Origin: an uncultured bacterium
GTDB taxonomy: Bacteria > Verrucomicrobiota > Lentisphaeria > Victivallales > UBA1829
DNA: 41,016 nt
Assembly: GCA_902762495.1 (NCBI GenBank)
Contig: CACWOL010000016.1
Coordinates: 1 to 41,016 of the forward strand
Reading direction: 5' to 3'
Shown one piece after another: positions 23,852-31,781 of the stretch. Within the stretch, counting starts at the first letter, position 1, and each line of letters starts with the position of its first letter. The notes beneath the pieces are model-generated. The model had not been told where the DNA came from, did not search any database, and saw only the letters and a list, made by a program, of their open reading frames with translations. A program made the translations under genes and the position numbers.

Positions 23852-25129
23852 ATGCCGCAACTCCAAAGACAATCGACGGACGCCTCGCCGTCCGTCCGGC
23901 TTTCAGGCGGAAACACCCCCGATTTCACCAGGACCTGGAAACGCCAGCTCTGCATGATCTGGAGCGCGCAATTCCTGTCCGCCATCGGCTTCTCCTTCGG
24001 CCTGCCGTTCATCTCCTACCTGATGCAGGAGGACATGGGCGTCACGGATAAGGCCGAGCTCGCCTACTGGGTCGCCGCGTTCAGCGCCGCCTGCCCGCTC
24101 ACCATGATGTTCTTCTCCCCCATCTGGGGCGCGCTCGGCGACCGCTACGGACGCCGGAAGATGCTTCTGCGCTCCTACATCGGCGGAGCGGTGGCGGTCG
24201 GGCTCATCAGCGTGGCGCAGACGCCCCTGCAGCTGGTCCTGCTGCGCGTCATCCAGGGAGCCTTCTGCGGCACCATGTCCGCCTCGCAGGCGCTCATTTC
24301 CACGCAGACCCCGCGCGAACACACCGGATTCGCGCTCGGCGCGCTGAACAGCGCCATGTTCTCCGGTACCATCGCCGGGGCGTTCGCGGGCGGCTACGTG
24401 GCCGAACTCGCCGGATACCGCCTGGCTTTCGCGATCTCCGCCCTCTGCTTCGTCCTGTCGTTCGTCGCGGTCTTCTTCTTCTCCCGCGAATACTACACGC
24501 CGCCGCCAGGGAAAACCTCCGGGATACGCGGCATGCTTCATGCGATCCGCCCCGAAACAGCCCAGCTCGCGCTCAACCTGCCCATCCTGCTCATCATGGG
24601 TCTGGTCATGTTCTCCCGTTCGTTCGACGCGTCGTTCGTCCCGCTCTTCGTGCAGGACCTGCACGGCAGCATCGAGGGCGCGTCGAAGATCACGGGCGCG
24701 CTTTCCGGCCTCTGCGGCCTCGCGGGCGTCGTGTCCGGGTTCCTGCTCGGATATCTGGCCGACCACTATCCGCCGGGCCGTCTGGCGGTCATCTCGTCCG
24801 TCCTGACCGCCGCCTTCATGTTCTCCATTTCGTTCGTCTGGGGGCTCGCCGCGCTCTTCGTGCTGCGGTTCGCCATGATCTTCATGGGCAGCGGCATCGA
24901 ACCCGCCATGCAGATATGGCTCGCGAAAAAGACCGACGAACGTTCCCGCGGGCAGATGTTCGGCTGGGCGTCCGCTATGCGTTGCCTCGGCCTCGGGCTC
25001 GCCCCGCTCGCGGGCGGTCCGATCGCGGCCAATCTCGGCATCCGCGCCGTTTTCGCGGGCGGTTCGGTCTTCTTTCTCCTGACCGCGGCCTTCATCTATC
25101 TGGCCATGAGGCACTACCGGGAAATCTGA
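23852..25129 (+). CDS. MFS transporter (DHA1/multidrug-like)
   Basis: This 425-residue major facilitator has twelve predicted membrane helices beginning at about residue 32 after a polar N-terminal tail. The MFS motif A, GALGDRYGRRKM, lies between helices 2 and 3 (about 88-99). A degenerate second copy, GYLADHYPPGRL, lies between helices 8 and 9, and helix 4 carries the LLRVIQGAFCGTMSA motif found in DHA1 drug exporters. The substrate is unknown. It starts 20 bases after hydF and may be co-transcribed with it. The 23-base gap to the convergent GH2 gene holds a T-rich tract but no clear stem. The longer open frame from 23576 overlaps hydF and is not used. Confidence 0.92.
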   Translation: MPQLQRQSTDASPSVRLSGGNTPDFTRTWKRQLCMIWSAQFLSAIGFSFGLPFISYLMQEDMGVTDKAELAYWVAAFSAACPLTMMFFSPIWGALGDRYGRRKMLLRSYIGGAVAVGLISVAQTPLQLVLLRVIQGAFCGTMSASQALISTQTPREHTGFALGALNSAMFSGTIAGAFAGGYVAELAGYRLAFAISALCFVLSFVAVFFFSREYYTPPPGKTSGIRGMLHAIRPETAQLALNLPILLIMGLVMFSRSFDASFVPLFVQDLHGSIEGASKITGALSGLCGLAGVVSGFLLGYLADHYPPGRLAVISSVLTAAFMFSISFVWGLAALFVLRFAMIFMGSGIEPAMQIWLAKKTDERSRGQMFGWASAMRCLGLGLAPLAGGPIAANLGIRAVFAGGSVFFLLTAAFIYLAMRHYREI

Positions 25130-25152
25130 TCCTCTCCCTTTTTTCTTTTCTC

Positions 25153-27834
25153 TTACAGCATGATCTCGAATTCGGAGACCGCCGGGCCGGGCTTCGCGGC
25201 GTCCGCCGGACCGAACGTAATCCGGAAGAACAGCCCCTCGAACTTGCCGTCCATCGGAACGACTTTCTCCCGGAAGGTCCCCTTGACCTCGCCGACCGGA
25301 GTCCAGGATTCCTGATCCAGCGAGCAGTCCACCTTGAATGTGTATTCCGCTTCGGAGTTGAAGACGATGCGGATTTTTTTCGGCTTGATAATGCGTTCGG
25401 CGGAGACCGTCAGGAAACACTTGTCGCCGGACGCGGCCTGATAGAACGTCTCGGGACGTCCGTCGACGGCGCAGATCGCGGAGTGTCCGGGGACGGATTC
25501 CGAGGCAAGCGTAGGCTTGTCGAGCGCCATGTTCAGCGGTTTGTCGATCGGCTTCGTGCCGATCAGCTCGCCCGTGAATTTGACGTACGGACGGCTCTCG
25601 ATGACCGGGGTTTTGCCGGGCTGGAATCCGGGGCCGCGTGTGGACGTAATCTCAATGCGCCCGGATTCAAGGCCGGGCGAAGTCGCCTCAATGACGGTGG
25701 TCCCGCTGTAGTAGGAACGGAAGTCGATGGAGCACTTGCCGTCGCGGATGGCGATGTCGGAATCGTTTTTGAACGTGATGGAGCGTCCGGTGGGGAATTC
25801 GCCGGGACCGGAGACCACGCGGAACGTCACCTCGGGGGAATTGCTGAGTTCTTTACCCTCGGCATTGACGATCGTCGCGATCAGCTGCACGTCGTCGGTA
25901 CCGTCGGCGAACATGGATTTCTTGTCGGAGGTCAGGACGATCTTCGCCGGGGTGCCCTCGACGGGCCATTCCGGGTGCTTCACGCCGCCGAACACCTCGC
26001 GGTAGTAGTACCAGCGGCGTTTGGGCAGGCGGAAATAGTCCATGACGCCCATCCAGCCGAATCGGCCGCCCATGCTGCCGTGGTCGATGCCGCACCAGAT
26101 GACCTCGCCGCTGCGCCAGTCGTATTCCTTTTTGCCGGTGATGTGGCTGACGGATTCGTAGCCGGCGTCGAACTTGCCGGGCCGGATCTCCATGGCGGAG
26201 CCGACCGCGCCGTATTCGCTGACCACGTTCGGCAGGCCGGGATTCTGGTATTCGCGGATGTATTCGCCGTCGCCGTTGTATCCGGCGATGTCGCTGCAAT
26301 GGTCCACCTGGCCGCGCTGGGCCCCGCCGACCGCCGCCAGACGGGTCGGGTCGGCCTCATGCGCGATCTTCGTGAGGCGGCGCAGGAAATCGCGCACCTT
26401 CGTCATCACGCGTCCGTCGGAGAAGAACACCTCGTTGCAGAGGCTCCAGCACACGATGGACGGATGGTTGCGGTTGATGCGGATCATGTCGCGCAGACTG
26501 CGGATCACGGATTCCTCGAACGGGATCTGGTCGGCCTCTTCCACGGGGTACGCGCTCGCGCCGCCCCAGATCGTCGGGCCGCCCATGCCAGTCGTGCCCC
26601 AGAAGCAGTTTTCGCTCCAGAACATCATGCCGATGCGGTCGCAGGCGTCCGCGAACGCCGGATGGTGCGGATAGTGGCAGCCGCGGATGAAGTCGAATCC
26701 GGCTTCCTTCATGTAGCGCACGTCGCGTTCGAATCCGGCGTGGGTGACGGCGTCGCCCCAGCCCGCGCGGTCCTGATGCACGTTCGCGCCGTGGAAATAC
26801 CGGTTCTTGCCGTTGAGGAAGAACCCCTGGTCGGCGGTCCACTTGACCGTGCGGAATCCGAAGTTGTCGGAGTAGCGGTCGTAGAAGAGCGAGGTGTTCG
26901 CGTCGACCACGGTGGTCTCGGCGCGGTACAGGTTCGGCGTCTCGGGTGACCACCATTTGGCGTCCTTCACCTGCGGCGTGACGATCTCGACCTCCATGAG
27001 GGCATTCGGTGTCAGCTTAATGCCGTTTTTCGACGCCTGCGCCACGAGTTTGCCCTCCGGGTCGTAGATGCTGGTCGCCACGTTGATCGTGCGCTCCTCG
27101 TCCGACTGGTTGCGGATTTCGCTGACCACACGGACGGACGTGTCGCCCTCTTCCAGTTTCGGCGTGGTGATCGCCATGCCGTACCACGCCACATGGACGT
27201 CCCGCTTCACGACGAGCGACACGTCGCGGTAGATGCCGCCGGAGAACGTATGCTCGCCCGCACGCGGGGCCAGGCGCGGATTCCAGTTGTTGTTCACGCG
27301 CACGGCGATGATGTTATCGCCGTTGACCATCTGATCGGTGAAGTCGACCTCGAATCCGGTGTAGCCGCCCTCGTGATGCCCGGCGAGCTTGCCGTTCACA
27401 TACACGTCCGCGACCTGGAAGACGCCCTTGAAGTCCAGATAATACCGGTATCTCTTGTCCTCCGCGGCAACGACCTGTCCGTCTTTGATGACGAAATCCA
27501 CGTTCGAGATATGGATTTTCTTCCGATACCAGCCGTCGCCGGTATAGAAACGGTCCGAGAGAAAATACGGCAAACTGAACGAGTGCGGGATATGGGCGAG
27601 TTCCCACTTGCTGTCGTCGAGGTCGACCGCCTGCCCGTTCTCGACCGATCCGAGCTTGAATTTCCATTCGGCGTTGAGGTTGGAAACCACCCGGCCGGAA
27701 AGCGGCGGCTTCTTGCCCGCCGCAACAAAAGGCATATCCGCACCGACGGCCTGCGCGTTCGCCTGAGCGGCGCCGAGGATCATGATTCCGGCGCAGAGGA
27801 CCGCGCCGACCCAATGACGATGAAACATTTTCAT
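25153..27834 (-). CDS. secreted glycoside hydrolase family 2 enzyme with C-terminal discoidin-like domain
   Basis: This 893-residue enzyme has a signal peptide (residues 1-28, AQANA cleavage region). The GH2 sugar-binding domain (about 50-205) is followed by an Ig-like domain, then the TIM barrel with acid/base Glu468 in VCWSLCNEV and probable nucleophile Glu540 in VVSEYGA. The motif order HGANVHQDRAGWGDAVT and RGCHYPHHPAF places it in the beta-galactosidase/beta-glucuronidase-like GH2 group. A Big-type Ig domain follows the barrel, and the last about 100 residues look like an F5/8 type C (discoidin) carbohydrate-binding domain. The start at 27834 has AAGGA at good spacing; the longer frame from 27933 lies in the leader. 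The promoter is at 27913-27941 and an operator at 27885-27897. Confidence 0.92.
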   Translation of the reverse strand: MKMFHRHWVGAVLCAGIMILGAAQANAQAVGADMPFVAAGKKPPLSGRVVSNLNAEWKFKLGSVENGQAVDLDDSKWELAHIPHSFSLPYFLSDRFYTGDGWYRKKIHISNVDFVIKDGQVVAAEDKRYRYYLDFKGVFQVADVYVNGKLAGHHEGGYTGFEVDFTDQMVNGDNIIAVRVNNNWNPRLAPRAGEHTFSGGIYRDVSLVVKRDVHVAWYGMAITTPKLEEGDTSVRVVSEIRNQSDEERTINVATSIYDPEGKLVAQASKNGIKLTPNALMEVEIVTPQVKDAKWWSPETPNLYRAETTVVDANTSLFYDRYSDNFGFRTVKWTADQGFFLNGKNRYFHGANVHQDRAGWGDAVTHAGFERDVRYMKEAGFDFIRGCHYPHHPAFADACDRIGMMFWSENCFWGTTGMGGPTIWGGASAYPVEEADQIPFEESVIRSLRDMIRINRNHPSIVCWSLCNEVFFSDGRVMTKVRDFLRRLTKIAHEADPTRLAAVGGAQRGQVDHCSDIAGYNGDGEYIREYQNPGLPNVVSEYGAVGSAMEIRPGKFDAGYESVSHITGKKEYDWRSGEVIWCGIDHGSMGGRFGWMGVMDYFRLPKRRWYYYREVFGGVKHPEWPVEGTPAKIVLTSDKKSMFADGTDDVQLIATIVNAEGKELSNSPEVTFRVVSGPGEFPTGRSITFKNDSDIAIRDGKCSIDFRSYYSGTTVIEATSPGLESGRIEITSTRGPGFQPGKTPVIESRPYVKFTGELIGTKPIDKPLNMALDKPTLASESVPGHSAICAVDGRPETFYQAASGDKCFLTVSAERIIKPKKIRIVFNSEAEYTFKVDCSLDQESWTPVGEVKGTFREKVVPMDGKFEGLFFRITFGPADAAKPGPAVSEFEIML

Positions 27835-27884
27835 ATAACTGAATCCTTTTCTGTTTTCTCCGGTCGGCATCAGGCACCTCCCGG

Positions 27885-27899
27885 AAACGTTATGATTCA
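27885..27899. promoter_or_regulatory. operator-like site downstream of the GH2 promoter
   Basis: AAACGTTATGATTCA lies 15 bases downstream of the -10 element of the minus-strand promoter. The 12-mer AACGTTATGATT (27886-27897) recurs in inverted orientation at 28008-28019. Confidence 0.5.
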
Positions 27900-27912
27900 T
27901 GTGTCGCATGTT

Positions 27913-27941
27913 ACAATATTCGCTTAGCAGCAAAAAAACAA
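27913..27941 (-). promoter_or_regulatory. promoter for the second GH2 gene
   Basis: On the minus strand TTGTTT (27936-27941) and TATTGT (27913-27918) have a 17-base spacer, about 80 bases upstream of the ATG at 27834. Confidence 0.55.
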
Positions 27942-27981
27942 ATATCTTTCCCGCATTTTTCAGGCGAAGACGGGAGGTTTT

Positions 27982-28019
27982 ACGTCTTTTTTCACGTCAA
28001 AGACGTTAATCATAACGTT
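27982..28019. promoter_or_regulatory. distal operator-like palindromes upstream of the second GH2 gene
   Basis: ACGTTA-atca-TAACGT (28003-28018) is a 16-bp perfect palindrome containing the second copy of the AATCATAACGTT 12-mer (28008-28019). Adjacent to it, ACGTCTTT (27982-27989) and AAAGACGT (27999-28006) form an 8-bp inverted repeat. The centre-to-centre distance to the proximal site at 27892 is about 119 bp, close to eleven helical turns, as in looping operator pairs. Confidence 0.45.
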
Positions 28020-28390
28020 CGCGGAAACAAAAAATGGCATAAGCGAAAAACGTCCCGTGCCATGCATTCCCCCCATAACCCGTCGTCCCCGAAAAACCGT
28101 TTCCCCCCGAAAACGGTCATCCGGCCCCCCTGACGGCGGACTCCAATGCAAGGCATCGTGCGGATCGTTCATCCTGTCCCGGGATTCCCCCGATTCCGTG
28201 ATTTCCGGGCCAGGACCGCTTATGCCGGAAAGAAGGATCGCTCCCCCTCTCGCTGTTACTATACCATGCGTCCCGGCGTGAATCAAACGCGGAAACGCCG
28301 CCGAACGCGAGAAAAAAAGCTCCCGGGCCCATTTTTTCCAAGGTGGTCAGATTTGCTGGTCAAGTTTTATGGCTCCCGACGCATCCGCGC
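28020..28390. other. intergenic stretch, nothing recognised
   Basis: No gene, RNA or terminator is convincing here. Open frames on both strands are compositional shadows without ribosome sites. It separates the upstream control region of the GH2 gene from the terminator of the tail-anchored protein gene. Confidence 0.5.
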
Positions 28391-28428
28391 AAAAAGAAAA
28401 CCGCACCCGGAACGGTATCCGGATGCGG
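28391..28428 (-). terminator. rho-independent terminator of the tail-anchored protein gene
   Basis: CCGCACCCGG (28401-28410) and CCGGATGCGG (28419-28428) form a 10-bp stem with one wobble pair. On the minus strand it is followed by TTTTCTTTTT (28400-28391). Confidence 0.85.
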
Positions 28429-28475
28429 CATGGTTCTGTTTTCTGTTCCGTCCGTTCAGGTCGGACGGGATCCGC

Positions 28476-29486
28476 TCATTTTGGCAGAAGGAATCCCGGA
28501 ACCGGGATCTGCTGGCCCTGGTACATATTCATGTACTGCGCGAAGAGCAGATAGGCGATGAAGCAGACGCAGATGAGCGTAAGGATGGAAAGCGTGAGGA
28601 AGAACCAGTTCGGCTCGTCGGCGGAAGTGACCGGCGCCTTCTGCTTTTTCACCTTCGGCAGCTTGCCTTTTTTCTTGTCGTCCTCAGGAACGGCTTCCGG
28701 CACGGGAGTCGGGGTTTCGACCGGAGCGGCGACCGGGGGCTGTTCCGCCTGCTGGGCGGCTTCCGCAGGCTTCTGCTCCTCCTGCTTCTGCTGGGGAGCC
28801 TGCGGCGGCATATTCGGGATGTTCAGGCCGGGGATGATGTTTTTCGGAAGCTCCTTCGGCTGGGACGGCTGTTTTTTCAGCTTCAGCGTGAGCTTGCGTT
28901 CCGGCGGAACCGGGGCTTCGCCGACCTTCTTGGCGGGTGCGGCGGAGGATTCCGCTTCCGGCTTCTTCAGCTGGACGGTCGGGGTCGAGGATTCCGGCTT
29001 CTTCAGCTGGATCGTCGGGGTCGAGGATTCCGGCTTCTTCAGCTGGATCGTCGGGGTCGAGGATTCCGGTTTCTTCAGCTGGATCGTCGGGGTCGAGGAT
29101 TCCGGTTTCTTCAGTTGGATCGTCGAAGTGGAAGGCGCGGATTCCACCGGCTTTGCGGTCGGGATGCCGGTCGGGGTTTCCGCGGCTTTCGGCACGATCT
29201 TGATCGCGGGCTTCGCTTCGGACGACGCCGGAGCACCGGCGGGCGCGGCGGTCGGCGGACGGAGCCGGATGGTCTGCTTGATGCCGGGGACGGCCGCAGC
29301 AGGCGACGGCGAGATACGGGCCGCGGGTTCCGCAGACGCGGCGTCGGCTGCAGCACCTGTTGCAGCAGGCGCGGCGGCATCGGCGGCAGGCGCGGGCGGA
29401 GTCATCGGTTTGAGTTTGATCGTAGCGCGCGGACGAACGTCCTCGGGGGTATTCGGGGTCGGGGTATCGGAAGTCGGATCTGCCAT
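28476..29486 (-). CDS. tail-anchored Pro/Ala-rich protein with TIxLKKP repeats
   Basis: This 336-residue protein of unknown function has no signal peptide. Residues 1-270 are low-complexity (Pro, Ala, Ser, Glu, Lys) and punctuated by a short motif of the form T-I-x-L-K/R-x-P: TIKLKPM, TIRLRPP, AIKIVPK, TIQLKKPE, then TPTIQLKKPESS repeated as four near-identical units, and LTLKLKKQ. A Lys-rich patch (DDKKKGKLPKVKKQK) precedes one membrane helix near the C-terminus (about 290-312, WFFLTLSILTLICVCFIAYL), followed by a short tail. The likely topology is a cytoplasmic N-terminus with a C-terminal anchor. AAGGAA sits 6-7 bases before the ATG at 29486. Similar motif-repeat proteins are, from memory, known in PVC genomes without assigned function. 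Confidence 0.8.
   Translation of the reverse strand: MADPTSDTPTPNTPEDVRPRATIKLKPMTPPAPAADAAAPAATGAAADAASAEPAARISPSPAAAVPGIKQTIRLRPPTAAPAGAPASSEAKPAIKIVPKAAETPTGIPTAKPVESAPSTSTIQLKKPESSTPTIQLKKPESSTPTIQLKKPESSTPTIQLKKPESSTPTVQLKKPEAESSAAPAKKVGEAPVPPERKLTLKLKKQPSQPKELPKNIIPGLNIPNMPPQAPQQKQEEQKPAEAAQQAEQPPVAAPVETPTPVPEAVPEDDKKKGKLPKVKKQKAPVTSADEPNWFFLTLSILTLICVCFIAYLLFAQYMNMYQGQQIPVPGFLLPK
28960..29127. repeat. 36-bp in-frame tandem repeat
   Basis: Four complete units start at 28960, 28996, 29032 and 29068, with a fifth partial unit from 29104. Each encodes the 12-residue block TPTIQLKKPESS on the minus strand. Units differ by only one to three bases, so copy number is recently expanded or homogenised. 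There are no spacers, so this is not a CRISPR array. Confidence 0.92.
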
Positions 29487-29533
29487 GTCTGTTTCCTTCA
29501 AAGGTGGTTCAAAAATACATCAATACAAAAGGA

Positions 29534-29561
29534 AATATATCACGCTATCGCGGAAAGACAA
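29534..29561 (-). promoter_or_regulatory. promoter for the tail-anchored protein gene
   Basis: On the minus strand TTGTCT (29556-29561) and TATATT (29534-29539) have a 16-base spacer, 48 bases before the ATG at 29486. Confidence 0.6.
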
Positions 29562-29565
29562 GTTA

Positions 29566-29588
29566 TTTTTCGGTTTTTTGCCGAAAAA
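29566..29588. terminator. AT-rich hairpin after the CNNM/CorC gene
   Basis: TTTTTCGG (29566-29573) and CCGAAAAA (29581-29588) form an 8-bp stem 55 bases past the stop at 29643. No T tract follows beyond the stem itself, so termination is possible but weak. Confidence 0.4.
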
Positions 29589-29642
29589 ATCCGTAAAAAA
29601 CTAAATCGACGGGGCTTCTTCCACCCGGACGATTCAGGAGCA

Positions 29643-30965
29643 TCAGACCGCATCGGACACGGCCTGCCCCGGTTCGTCCGGCTTCAAGTCCGGTCGTTCG
29701 ATGCGGACACGGGTGATGCGGCGGCCTTCGAGCGCCTGCACGGTGAAACGCAGTCCGCCGATTTCCGCGACGTCGCCGGGCTTCGGGATGTCGTCCAGTT
29801 CCGCCATCAGCAGTCCGCCCACGGTGTCCGGGCGTTCGTCCTCCGGCAGTTTGCAGTTCAGATCGCGTTCGACCTCGGAGATGCGGACAAGCCCGCCTGA
29901 CTCCCAGATCGTTTCGGAAACGCGGATCAGCGATTCCTCCGGCTTCCGCGGATGGAGCGAGCCGACGAGTTCCTCCAGCAGGTCGTCGCGCGTGACCACG
30001 CCCGCCGTGCCGCCGAATTCATCCAGCACCACCGCGATCTCGAACTGTTCGCGCTGCATGTCATGCAGCACCTGCTGAACGGACGCGCCCTCCGGCACGA
30101 AGTGAGGTTTCCGCATGACGGCGGCCGGAAGCGGCGACTGCCCGTTTTTGAGCTTGCTCCGGTAGTAGTCCGAGGCATACAGGACGCCGATGACCCGGTC
30201 AATGGCCCCTCGGTACACGGGATAGGCGGAAAAGTTCTTTTCGATCAGGAGACGTTCGATTTCAGCGGGCTGCGCGCCGGCCTCGATGGCGCAGACGGCC
30301 CCGCGCCGCGTCATGATCTCGCCGCAGGTGATGTCGTCCAGCTCGAAAACGTTCTGGATGATGCGGCGTTCGTCGGCGTCGATGAGGCCGTCCTTCTCGC
30401 CCATGTTGATGAGCGAACGGATCTCCTCCTCCGTGACCTTGTCGGTGTTTTTCGCGGCCCCGAACGGCATCATGACGAGCTTGACCGAATTGTTCAGCAG
30501 CCACACCAGCGGCGAAGCGCCCCGCGCAAGCAAATGAATCGGAATCGCGGAGTTCAGCGCGACGAACGACGTGTAGCGGAGGGCGATCTGCTTCGGCACG
30601 AGCTCGCCGAAGACCAGCGAGAAATATGCCAGGATCAAGGTGATGAGCACCACCGAAATATGGTCGATCACGTTGAATGGCAGTCTGGTGAAGCCGGCAT
30701 CATACACCTTCTGTGCGATCGGATCGGAAAACGTGTCGGCGGCGAATGCGCTGGCGAGGAATCCGGCGAGCGTGACGCCGACCTGGACCGTGGCCAGAAA
30801 ACGTCCCGTATCCGAGGCAAGCGAGGCAAGGATCCGGCCGCGTTTGCCTTCCTTCGACAGCAGTTCCAGCGTGACTGGTTTCAGGGAGATCAGAGCAGCT
30901 TCCGCGGCGGAGAAAAAAGCGTTGCACAAGACAAGGATGGCGAGAAAAACAAGAGGCAGTATCAA
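29643..30965 (-). CDS. CNNM/CorC-type (DUF21-CBS) membrane protein
   Basis: This protein of about 440 residues has the DUF21/CNNM transmembrane domain (about 1-180, with FFSAAEAALISLKP and the YFSLVFGELVPKQIA motif). A tandem CBS-domain pair follows (about 205-330, with PVYRGAIDRVIGVLY and VLDEFGGTAGVVTRDDLLEELVG), then a C-terminal CorC_HlyC domain (about 345-430). Members are Mg2+/Co2+ transport or efflux proteins. The start is uncertain: the frame as given opens with TTG at 30965 with no ribosome site, while an in-frame CTG lies at 30992 and an out-of-frame ATG just before it. The promoter lies at 31027-31054. Confidence 0.9.
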   Translation of the reverse strand: MILPLVFLAILVLCNAFFSAAEAALISLKPVTLELLSKEGKRGRILASLASDTGRFLATVQVGVTLAGFLASAFAADTFSDPIAQKVYDAGFTRLPFNVIDHISVVLITLILAYFSLVFGELVPKQIALRYTSFVALNSAIPIHLLARGASPLVWLLNNSVKLVMMPFGAAKNTDKVTEEEIRSLINMGEKDGLIDADERRIIQNVFELDDITCGEIMTRRGAVCAIEAGAQPAEIERLLIEKNFSAYPVYRGAIDRVIGVLYASDYYRSKLKNGQSPLPAAVMRKPHFVPEGASVQQVLHDMQREQFEIAVVLDEFGGTAGVVTRDDLLEELVGSLHPRKPEESLIRVSETIWESGGLVRISEVERDLNCKLPEDERPDTVGGLLMAELDDIPKPGDVAEIGGLRFTVQALEGRRITRVRIERPDLKPDEPGQAVSDAV

Positions 30966-31003
30966 AGAGGGATCCGGGGTTTCCGTTTTCAGTTCATGGG
31001 GAG

Positions 31004-31018
31004 GTCCCTGGCAGGGAC
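31004..31018. promoter_or_regulatory. palindrome in the CNNM gene leader
   Basis: GTCCCTG-g-CAGGGAC is a perfect 15-base palindrome lying between the minus-strand -10 (31027-31032) and the start region, near the expected transcription start. It could be an operator or a small leader hairpin. Confidence 0.35.
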
Positions 31019-31026
31019 AGAATAAT

Positions 31027-31054
31027 AAAATACAGGAAAAAGGCGGAAAGTCAA
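31027..31054 (-). promoter_or_regulatory. promoter for the CNNM/CorC gene
   Basis: On the minus strand TTGACT (31049-31054) and TATTTT (31027-31032) have a 16-base spacer. The -35 lies in the left arm of the inverted repeat AAAGTCAAG (31047-31055) / CTTGACTTT (31063-31071). Confidence 0.7.
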
Positions 31055-31063
31055 GTTTTTTTC

Positions 31064-31091
31064 TTGACTTTTCGGAAAAATGGCTTATTGT
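31064..31091 (+). promoter_or_regulatory. promoter for the exported protein/ABC importer operon
   Basis: TTGACT (31064-31069) and TATTGT (31086-31091) have a 16-base spacer. The -35 lies in the right arm of the same inverted repeat that carries the divergent minus-strand -35, with 9 bases between the two boxes. Confidence 0.7.
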
Positions 31092-31185
31092 TCTATGATT
31101 TTATTTGCGGGTTCGCTTTTCCTGCCTGACAGGCGGATCCCGCTCCGGCACCGTTCATTCACTTTTCGCAATAAAGGAAACGCCC

Positions 31186-31767
31186 ATGAAACACACGAAA
31201 CAACGTCTTGCCTCGATCCTGCTCGGCATCGGCATGCTTTTCAGCGCCTCGGCGTCCGTTCACGCGCAGTCGCACTGGATGGACAAGGTCACGCTCTACT
31301 TCCCGAACCGCGTCCTGGATCTCCTCGACGTGTTCACCCTCAATATCGGCGTCGGTCTCACCGCGCACGCCAGCCTCCGCGCCACGCACGAAGTCGAGAT
31401 CGGCGGCGGCTACTCCGCCACGGCGCAGATGATCAAGGACCACAACCGCCAGTACGGATTCGCCCGCAGAAACGGTATCTACAGCGGCATCGGCCCGTTC
31501 GTCGCCACGGATATGGAACGCCGCCCGGCGTTTCTGCTCGCAAAGGAATACTGGTGGGACAAGGACGGCCTCGTGACGCCTTCCGATGAGGTCCCCTTCC
31601 TGCCGAAGGAAGGCGCGGTCGACTTCTGGGAGATCGGCGGCTCGCTCGGCCTCGCCGTGATCGAAGCTGACGTTTCGATCCACCCGGTCGAAATCCTCGA
31701 CGCCGTGCTCGGCTTCTTCTTCCTCGACATCACCGACGACGACCTCACGTTCGAAAATTTCCGCTGA
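31186..31767 (+). CDS. small exported protein of unknown function
   Basis: This 193-residue protein has a clear signal peptide (residues 1-28, SASVHAQ cleavage). The ATG at 31186 has AAAGGAA at good spacing, so the longer frame from 31105 is not used. The mature part has glycine-rich amphipathic stretches (VGLTAHASLRATHEVEIGGG, GGSLGLAVIEADVSI) alternating with charged loops, consistent with beta structure near the outer membrane, and ends in a Phe/Asp-rich tail. I do not recognise the family. It is the first gene of a four-gene row with an ABC importer 14 bases downstream, so it may be an accessory protein of that uptake system; this is inference from context only. Confidence 0.82.
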   Translation: MKHTKQRLASILLGIGMLFSASASVHAQSHWMDKVTLYFPNRVLDLLDVFTLNIGVGLTAHASLRATHEVEIGGGYSATAQMIKDHNRQYGFARRNGIYSGIGPFVATDMERRPAFLLAKEYWWDKDGLVTPSDEVPFLPKEGAVDFWEIGGSLGLAVIEADVSIHPVEILDAVLGFFFLDITDDDLTFENFR

Positions 31768-31781
31768 GCCGGGGCACGATC

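Noticed and set aside
20053..24012. Very long minus-strand open frame (1319 codons) antisense to the GH2 and hydF genes
   Set aside because: It is the antisense shadow of two well-supported plus-strand genes. High GC suppresses stop codons, and no domains or ribosome site support it.
28960..29127. Regular 36-bp repeat that could suggest a CRISPR array
   Set aside because: Units are directly adjacent with no spacers, are in frame with a protein gene, and no cas genes are near.
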